NCBI RefSeq assembly: GCF_923079645.1
Contig: NZ_CAKLPY010000002.1
Span: 310,001-374,000 of the forward strand
DNA length: 64,000 nucleotides
Source of the DNA: Emticicia aquatica
Lineage (GTDB): Bacteria; Bacteroidota; Bacteroidia; Cytophagales; Spirosomataceae
Direction: 5' to 3'
Both the position numbers and the translations under genes were made by a program. The notes under the pieces were generated by a model. The model was given only the letters and a program-made list of their open reading frames with translations. It ran no database searches and had not been told where the DNA came from. Numbering within the stretch: the first letter of the stretch is position 1; the number at the start of each line of letters is the position of its first letter. This document shows positions 58,671 through 64,000 of the stretch, in pieces.

Positions 58671-59909
58671 ATGAAAAACAAGTATTTTGTTCCTTTCGTC
58701 TTGCTTACATCATTGTTCTTTCTGTGGGGTTTTGCCCATAATCTCAATCCAATTTTGATTCCACACCTCAAAAAAGCTTGTCAATTATCAGATTTTCAAT
58801 CTTCTCTTATTGATAGTGCTTTTTTTGTAGCATATTTTGTGATGGCAATTCCTGCAGGAATGGTTATGAAAAAATATGGCTATAAAATCGGCATCATTGC
58901 GGGACTAATCACTTTTGCTATTGGTGCATTTTTGTTCATTCCTGCGGCAAATACTAGGGTTTTTGCATTTTTCTTGACTGCACTTTTCGTTATAGCCTCT
59001 GGTTTGACTTTTCTTGAAACTGCTGCAAATCCATACATGACAGTTTTGGGCGAACCCGAAGGAGCAACACAACGGCTCAATTTTGCACAGTCATTCAATG
59101 GTTTGGCAGCTTCCATTGCTCCAAAATTAGGTGGGATGTTCATTTTATCAGGTGTAACGCTTTCTGAAACAGAAATTGCAGGGATGTCGGCCGAGAAGCT
59201 AAATGCTTTTTTAGATAATGAGGCGGCGGCAGTAAAAATGCCTTATATCATCATTGGGATAATTGTACTTATTGTTGCAGCAATTTTATACAAAACTGAT
59301 TTGCCAGAAGTAACAGACGATGGTCACGAAGTAAATATTTCGGGCGGTTCGAAAAGTATTTGGCGACATAAGCACCTTACTTGGGGTGTAATTACGCAGT
59401 TTTTTTATGTTGGAGCTCAAGTTTGCGTATCAAGTTTTTTTATTCGTTACTTATACCAAACAGCAAAAATTGACGAAAAATCTGCTGCAAATTATTTAGC
59501 AATCGCTCTTTTTTGTTTTATGATTGGGCGTTTTGTTGGTACATTTCTGATGAAATATATTAGTCCAAATAAGTTATTGGCATTATACGCTTTTTTCAAT
59601 ATTATTTTACTGATAATTGTTGTTTTAAATGGAGGAATGATGTCAGTTTATGGCTTGATTGGTGTTGAGTTCTTTATGTCAATCATGTTTCCAACCATAT
59701 TTTCTTTAAGCGTACAGTCGCTTGGTGAAGAAACTAAATTAGGTTCTTCGTTGGTAATTATGTCGATTGTTGGCGGTGCTATTTTTCCTCCAATTTTGGG
59801 TAAAGTTTCAGATGCTAGCAATATCCAAACTGCTTATGTAGTTCCTTTAATTTGCTTTTTTGTGGTTCTTTATTTTGGTTTGAAAGGCTATAAAGTCAAA
59901 CAAGCATAA
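58671..59909 (+). CDS. Sugar:proton MFS symporter, FucP/GluP family
   Basis: 412 residues with 12 predicted membrane helices. Family signatures: VLLTSLFFLWGFAHNLNPIL at helix 1, SSLIDSAFFVAYFVMAIPAG, LTFLETAANPYMTVLGEPE (the ETAANPY motif of FucP transporters) and RLNFAQSFNGLA. Imports L-fucose, galactose or glucose with protons. Divergent from the second GMC gene (202 nt between). A fucose role would fit the GH29 enzyme in the window, but specificity cannot be read from these motifs. Confidence 0.92.
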   Translation: MKNKYFVPFVLLTSLFFLWGFAHNLNPILIPHLKKACQLSDFQSSLIDSAFFVAYFVMAIPAGMVMKKYGYKIGIIAGLITFAIGAFLFIPAANTRVFAFFLTALFVIASGLTFLETAANPYMTVLGEPEGATQRLNFAQSFNGLAASIAPKLGGMFILSGVTLSETEIAGMSAEKLNAFLDNEAAAVKMPYIIIGIIVLIVAAILYKTDLPEVTDDGHEVNISGGSKSIWRHKHLTWGVITQFFYVGAQVCVSSFFIRYLYQTAKIDEKSAANYLAIALFCFMIGRFVGTFLMKYISPNKLLALYAFFNIILLIIVVLNGGMMSVYGLIGVEFFMSIMFPTIFSLSVQSLGEETKLGSSLVIMSIVGGAIFPPILGKVSDASNIQTAYVVPLICFFVVLYFGLKGYKVKQA

Positions 59910-59918
59910 ATAAAAAAA

Positions 59919-59954
59919 TAGGATTGATGAAAGTCTTATATTTCATCAATCCTA
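59919..59954. terminator. Bidirectional terminator
   Basis: Perfect 14-bp arms (59919-59932 TAGGATTGATGAAA, 59941-59954), loop of 8, with an A7 run before the stem, between converging genes. Confidence 0.88.
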
Positions 59955-59972
59955 ACCTTGTTCAATATTGTT

Positions 59973-61142
59973 TTACTCTTCTGATTTGTTTTTCAAACTC
60001 ATCAACAATGAATATGCTCCTTTGATAACAAAAGTTTGATTATTCAAATTTTCGGTCTTAATGATTTCCGTTAATCCTTTTTCAGTATTCCCGATTTGAA
60101 CTTCAACCATTTCAAATTGCGTTGCTGCTTTTTTTACGAAAACATAATATTTGTTTTCATATCTCACGATTGCATCTTCAGGCAAAACATACGATTTTGC
60201 ATTCGTAATCGCAATTTCGGCGTTCATATAAGTTCCAGGAATCAATGCTTTGTCATACACTTCAAAATGACAGTGAACATCGGTGTTACGCTCTTCGCTT
60301 AGACTTTTTCCAATTAATAAAATTTCGCACGGATATTTTTTATCTGGATATGTATTGGTAAAAGCAACTACTTTTTGGCCAATACTAAGTTTATCCAAAT
60401 CTTTTTCGAAAACCTTTAAAGCTAAATGAATATCGCTGGTATTGACAAGCTCAAACATTACGTCGGTTGGAGCAATAAATTTACCAATGTTTACATTTAC
60501 TTTGCTCACATAACCATTGATTGGCGACGAAATATTGATGCTCTTTGATATTGTATTTTCATTGAGTTTCTCAGGATTGATTCCTGCTAATTTAAGTTTT
60601 TCAGCCAATGATTTCACTAAAATCTTTTGCGTTTTCAGCTCCATTTCAGCCTGTTGAAAAACTTTATCGCTACTTGCTTTGCTTTGATTAAGTTCTTTTT
60701 GGCGTTGATATTCATTTTCAAGAAAACCAATTTTTGATTGAATCGTCAAAAAATCTTGTTGCAACTGAATATATTGCTGGTCTTCAATGATGGCAATGCT
60801 TTCTCCTTTACGAACAAACATACCTGGCATTAAGTGAGTAGATTTCAAATAACCACCCAATGGCACACTTACCGAAATCAAATTTTGGGGTGGCACATCA
60901 ACTTTTCCACTCACTTTCAAAATAGTTGAAAATGTTTTTTGTTCCAAGGCACCAGTCGTAATTCCGATACTTTGCACTTGTTTTTCGCTTAGATTAGTAA
61001 TCGTACTTTCAATTACAGTTGAATCCGTGGTTTCTTCTGCCTTTTTTTTGCTACCACAAGCAGATATTAAAACGGTTAGAATAAGTATTGTAATTGCGTT
61101 AAACGCATTTGTTGATTTATCTATATTAACTAAATTTTTCAT
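59973..61142 (-). CDS. Efflux RND periplasmic adaptor lipoprotein (CusB/CzcB-like)
   Basis: 389 residues. Lipobox LISAC at about 25-29. Membrane-fusion-protein order: barrel-sandwich half (GGYLKSTHLMPGMFVRKGE), a helical hairpin (about 130-215, LQQDFLTIQSKIGFLENEY), second lipoyl half (INISSPINGYVSKVNVNIG), beta-barrel (IHLALKVFEKDLDKLSIG) and membrane-proximal domain. Joins the inner-membrane pump to the outer-membrane channel for export of heavy metal ions. The start lies inside the end of the CDF gene (17-nt overlap), so the two are translationally coupled. Confidence 0.9.
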   Translation of the reverse strand: MKNLVNIDKSTNAFNAITILILTVLISACGSKKKAEETTDSTVIESTITNLSEKQVQSIGITTGALEQKTFSTILKVSGKVDVPPQNLISVSVPLGGYLKSTHLMPGMFVRKGESIAIIEDQQYIQLQQDFLTIQSKIGFLENEYQRQKELNQSKASSDKVFQQAEMELKTQKILVKSLAEKLKLAGINPEKLNENTISKSINISSPINGYVSKVNVNIGKFIAPTDVMFELVNTSDIHLALKVFEKDLDKLSIGQKVVAFTNTYPDKKYPCEILLIGKSLSEERNTDVHCHFEVYDKALIPGTYMNAEIAITNAKSYVLPEDAIVRYENKYYVFVKKAATQFEMVEVQIGNTEKGLTEIIKTENLNNQTFVIKGAYSLLMSLKNKSEE

Positions 61143-62133
61143 TCTTTAAAGTATGTTTATTGTTGGACAAAATATTATCGTGCGTCCAACTAACGTGATT
61201 AATAAATGGCGATTGACGCACAGCACAATCTGAGACTTTACAAATACTACATTGTTTTTTTGGAATACAGCCATCAACATGAATAAAAAACTCTACTTTG
61301 TTATCAAAATGTTGTTTAAATAATTCAGTTAATCTATCCAAAACTTCGTGAGCTTCATTGACATTGATGTAATATGGCACCGTCAAATGACAATCGATGT
61401 GATAAAATCCTGCATAATCAATGACACGCATATTATGTACGTCAATCCAATCAGTTTGGCGGTGTTCGTTCAAAATACCAACAATTTGTTCAATAATAGC
61501 ACCATCCGCTTCATCCATAATTCCAGAAACGGATTTTCGGATAATTTTATAGCCTGTAAAAATAATTATACAAGCAAAAATGATAGCCACTACGCTATCA
61601 ATCCAAGCATAACCCGTTATAATAATTAGACCTACACCAAGCAAAAGTCCAATAGACGAATATGTATCAGATTGCACATGTGAGCCACTTGCTATCAAAA
61701 TTGGAGAATTTTCTTCACGCCCTTTTTTGATACAATAATAGCCAACCAAATAATTGGCAGCTCCAGTTAATGCAACCAAAGCCAAGCCAAAATCAAGCTG
61801 TTTTAACTCATGCGGATGAATAAAATTATTGATTCCTTCATAAATAATAATAAAACCTGCAATCGTTATTAAAGTGCCTTCAATGGCTGATGAAAGGAAT
61901 TCTACCTTTCCGTGACCATAAGGGTGTTCTTTATCACGAGGTTTTGATGAAAGAATGATGCTATAAAGCCCGATAAAGCCTGCAATTACATTGACGCTAC
62001 TTTCGAGTGCATCAGTCAAAATAGCTACTGAAGAAGTCAACCACCAAGCCACCAATTTGATTACAAACAAGGCTACGGAGACTGCTACCAAAATTTGTTG
62101 CATCCGAATCGGATTCACTTTTTTTTCTGTCAT
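61126..62133 (-). CDS. Cation diffusion facilitator with Cys-rich C-terminal tail
   Basis: 335 residues: six membrane helices with the metal site helices (SSVAILTDALESSVNVIAGF; YAWIDSVVAIIFACIIIFTG) and DKEHPYGHGKVEFLSSA between them, then the cytoplasmic ferredoxin-like domain (WIDVHNMRVIDYAGFYHIDCH). A tail of about 55 residues follows with C-x5-C-x2-C-x4-C (GCIPKKQCSICKVSDCA), not part of ordinary CDF proteins and likely a metal-binding sensor or insertase site. Exports Zn, Co or similar in exchange for protons. Middle gene of the metal efflux operon (39 nt after the CusA-TolC gene). Confidence 0.9.
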   Translation of the reverse strand: MTEKKVNPIRMQQILVAVSVALFVIKLVAWWLTSSVAILTDALESSVNVIAGFIGLYSIILSSKPRDKEHPYGHGKVEFLSSAIEGTLITIAGFIIIYEGINNFIHPHELKQLDFGLALVALTGAANYLVGYYCIKKGREENSPILIASGSHVQSDTYSSIGLLLGVGLIIITGYAWIDSVVAIIFACIIIFTGYKIIRKSVSGIMDEADGAIIEQIVGILNEHRQTDWIDVHNMRVIDYAGFYHIDCHLTVPYYINVNEAHEVLDRLTELFKQHFDNKVEFFIHVDGCIPKKQCSICKVSDCAVRQSPFINHVSWTHDNILSNNKHTLKNEKFS

Positions 62134-62172
62134 ATCACTTATTTTTCTTTTCTCTATTTTTGTGAGAAAACA

Positions 62173-64000
62173 TTAAAAATTCACCATATAATTAATCTGA
62201 ATTGCACTTTCATTCAAATTTCTGATTGCTTCAATATAATCATTCCGAATGGTTGTTGCTTGATTGATTAAAGTTACCCATTCTAAATAATTAATGCTAC
62301 CATTAACCAATTGTTGTTGGGCAGTTTCATTGATAAGCGTTGAGTTTTTGAGAGCAATTTTTTCAAAATATTCAACGGTTTGTTGAAACTTATTGAACTC
62401 AATTATTGCCGTTGAATAACTCGTATTTAGGTTTTGTAACCCAAGCGAATAATTAGTTTCTGCAACCAATTTACCAACTTTTTCGCTATTAATTTTTGCT
62501 TTCTGAGCTGCCGTAAAAATTGGAATTCCAAGGCCAACTTGCACCGATTGAAATCGGTAAAAACCACCATAATCTTTATTGTCTGCTCCTGTTCCTCTGA
62601 TACTTCCGTTGTTATAATTGAAAGATAAAGTTGGCAATAATTTCTTTTTTTCTACTTCAATCATAGCATCGGCAATCTGTTGTTGTTGGCTCAAAAACTT
62701 CATCGTCGGATGCTCCTTTAAAGCTTCAATATCAGCTTTACTATTTAAAGTCATTTTCAACGACTTTTCTGAAGGCACAAATGCAGTTGACGAATTTAGT
62801 AAATATTGGAAATGTAATTGTTGGGCTTCAAAATCTTGTTTGAGTTGATTCAACTGCACTTTGATTTGTCCAAGTTGATTTTCGGCAGTAACTTTTTCTA
62901 AAATATTACTTTCGCCTTTTGCCAAACGCAACTCTGCACGGTTATAAAATGTAGTGTATAAACTATCTGCAAATTGCAAAAGTTGGCTTTTTTGTTGTAA
63001 ATACAATAAGTGATAAAAAGTCTGCGTAACTTGTTTTTTGAGCATTTGTTCATTCATTGCTACATTCAGTTCACTACTTTTCCAATACTCATTGTACAAG
63101 TTTTTTTGACTTTCATAAACTTTTGGAAAACTAAATGACTGCCCCAAACCGAACCGAGTATCTGCATAAATACTATTGATTTGACCAACTTCAGCCGATA
63201 CATTGGCAGAAGGAAGCATTTTAGCTGTATTTATTAGGCTTTTTTGGTAATCAGCTCGAAGTTTTTCATGCTTAATTGAAAGATTATTTTTGAGGGCAAC
63301 ATCAATCGCTGATTGCAATGTGATTGGCGTTTGAGCATTCGATGATGAGGCAATTGCTAGAAAGACTACAATAGTAAGGGCTTTTTGTGAAATTTTCTTC
63401 GTACTTCCTTCAAAAACCATGTACAGGATTGGTAAAACGAAAAGAGTCAAAAATGTTGCAATGAGCAGTCCACCAATAACGACAGTTGCCAATGGGCGTT
63501 GTACTTCTGCTCCTGCACCGTTGCTGAGTGCCATTGGTAAAAAACCTAATGAAGCCACAAAAGCAGTCATTAAAACTGGACGCAAACGCACTTTTGTTCC
63601 GAGTAAAACTATGTTTTTAAGGTCAGTTATTCCATCTAGTTTCAGTCGATTGAACTCGGCAATTAATACGATTCCATTCAAAACTGCCACACCAAATAAA
63701 GCAATAAAACCAACGCCTGCACTAATACTGAAAGGTAAACCACGCATGGCTAAAAAGAATATTCCGCCAATAGCTGACAATGGAATGGCCGAATAAATGA
63801 GTAATCCGTGCTTGATTGACCCAAACGCAAAAAATAACAACAAAAATATCAAAATCAACGAAACTGGTACGGCAATCATCAGTCTTTGTTTGGCAGCATT
63901 TAAGTTTTCAAACGCTCCTCCATAAGTTACATAATAACCTGTTGGGAATTTTATTTTTTTGTCAACTTTCGACTGAAGTTCATTCACAATAGTTTGTACA
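62173..64000 (-). CDS. CusA/CzcA-type RND pump fused to a TolC-like domain, C-terminal part
   Basis: The frame is open at the window edge, so only about 608 residues are visible. The first 210 are the C-terminal membrane half of a heavy-metal RND pump (PVSLILIFLLLFFAFGSIKH, AGVGFIALFGVAVLNGIVLI, VRLRPVLMTAFVASLGFLPM, ATFLTLFVLPILYM). A short linker with a signal-peptide-like stretch (IVVFLAIASSSNAQ) leads to a TolC-type outer-membrane efflux domain (about 220-608; ITLQSAIDVALKNNLSIKHE, SAEVGQINSIYADTRFGLGQ). This inner-pump/outer-channel fusion is known in Bacteroidota CusA-like proteins of about 1440 residues. The internal Ala-Gln suggests post-translational cleavage may separate the halves (inference). 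Confidence 0.88.
   Translation of the reverse strand, partial: VQTIVNELQSKVDKKIKFPTGYYVTYGGAFENLNAAKQRLMIAVPVSLILIFLLLFFAFGSIKHGLLIYSAIPLSAIGGIFFLAMRGLPFSISAGVGFIALFGVAVLNGIVLIAEFNRLKLDGITDLKNIVLLGTKVRLRPVLMTAFVASLGFLPMALSNGAGAEVQRPLATVVIGGLLIATFLTLFVLPILYMVFEGSTKKISQKALTIVVFLAIASSSNAQTPITLQSAIDVALKNNLSIKHEKLRADYQKSLINTAKMLPSANVSAEVGQINSIYADTRFGLGQSFSFPKVYESQKNLYNEYWKSSELNVAMNEQMLKKQVTQTFYHLLYLQQKSQLLQFADSLYTTFYNRAELRLAKGESNILEKVTAENQLGQIKVQLNQLKQDFEAQQLHFQYLLNSSTAFVPSEKSLKMTLNSKADIEALKEHPTMKFLSQQQQIADAMIEVEKKKLLPTLSFNYNNGSIRGTGADNKDYGGFYRFQSVQVGLGIPIFTAAQKAKINSEKVGKLVAETNYSLGLQNLNTSYSTAIIEFNKFQQTVEYFEKIALKNSTLINETAQQQLVNGSINYLEWVTLINQATTIRNDYIEAIRNLNESAIQINYMVNF

Overview
The window (about 36% G+C by eye) looks like a free-living member of the Bacteroidota, most likely order Cytophagales. 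The evidence is -7 boxes of the form TAnnTTTG, A-rich leaders without Shine-Dalgarno sites, a SusC-type plug domain, NrtR/AraR-like Nudix regulation, VCBS/CRTAC1-like proteins, a CusA-TolC fusion and many exported oxidoreductases with RR signal peptides. I found no tRNA, rRNA, CRISPR array, insertion sequence or phage gene. One small gene (44002-44278) is frameshifted; the two window ends cut genes.

Layout. 1-2911: the tail of a VCBS surface protein, a plug-only TonB-receptor-like protein and a divergent Nudix-type regulator beside a perfect 41-bp palindrome. 3180-21860: a dense extracytoplasmic catabolic block. It holds a sugar dehydrogenase fused to PKD, cytochrome c and a CBM-like domain, four alpha/beta-hydrolase esterases, two exported TIM-barrel isomerase-like proteins, a gluconate-dehydrogenase-like gamma subunit followed by its FAD/Fe-S GMC subunit, a cytochrome c/VCBS lipoprotein, and a large propeller-HEAT-cytochrome protein. 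22241-34111: a ROK regulator heads a long co-directional run: glycosylasparaginase, GH29 fucosidase, DUF2264, PfkB kinase, AGE epimerase, tagatose-3-epimerase-like isomerase, enolase-superfamily dehydratase, membrane protein, VOC protein and D-2-hydroxyacid dehydrogenase. 34484-38179: a second propeller/cytochrome protein and another exported TIM barrel. 38237-43967: a DEAD-box helicase divergent from a three-gene unit (GH-like protein, sugar kinase-like protein, ADP-ribosylglycohydrolase lipoprotein). 44002-56733: mostly general genes (DUF2911, sterol-desaturase-like, MtgA, TsaD, TamB, intradiol dioxygenase-like lipoprotein, mini cytochrome, pirin-like, DUF3817, FMN reductase, acetoacetate-decarboxylase-like). 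56753-59909: a second GMC dehydrogenase divergent from a FucP-type sugar transporter. 59973-64000: a metal efflux set (adaptor, CDF, CusA-TolC).

How the genes may work together (inference). Exported esterases would strip acyl groups from plant- or glycan-derived glycosides. GMC enzymes carrying a C-x5-C-x3-C iron-sulfur motif would oxidise the sugar ring and pass electrons to the many c-type cytochromes. Exported TIM-barrel proteins would process the oxidised sugar. In parallel, the ROK-led run fits scavenging of fucosylated GlcNAc-Asn and conversion of sugars or sugar acids in the cytoplasm, with FucP as an uptake route.

The most unusual non-coding signal is a short element, ATTCAACC, found 8-21 nt upstream of eight start codons with near variants at about eight more. 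It sits almost only at heads of catabolic transcription units, and in three cases lies 5-6 nt downstream of a TAnnTTTG-type box, that is, at the expected 5' end of the mRNA.
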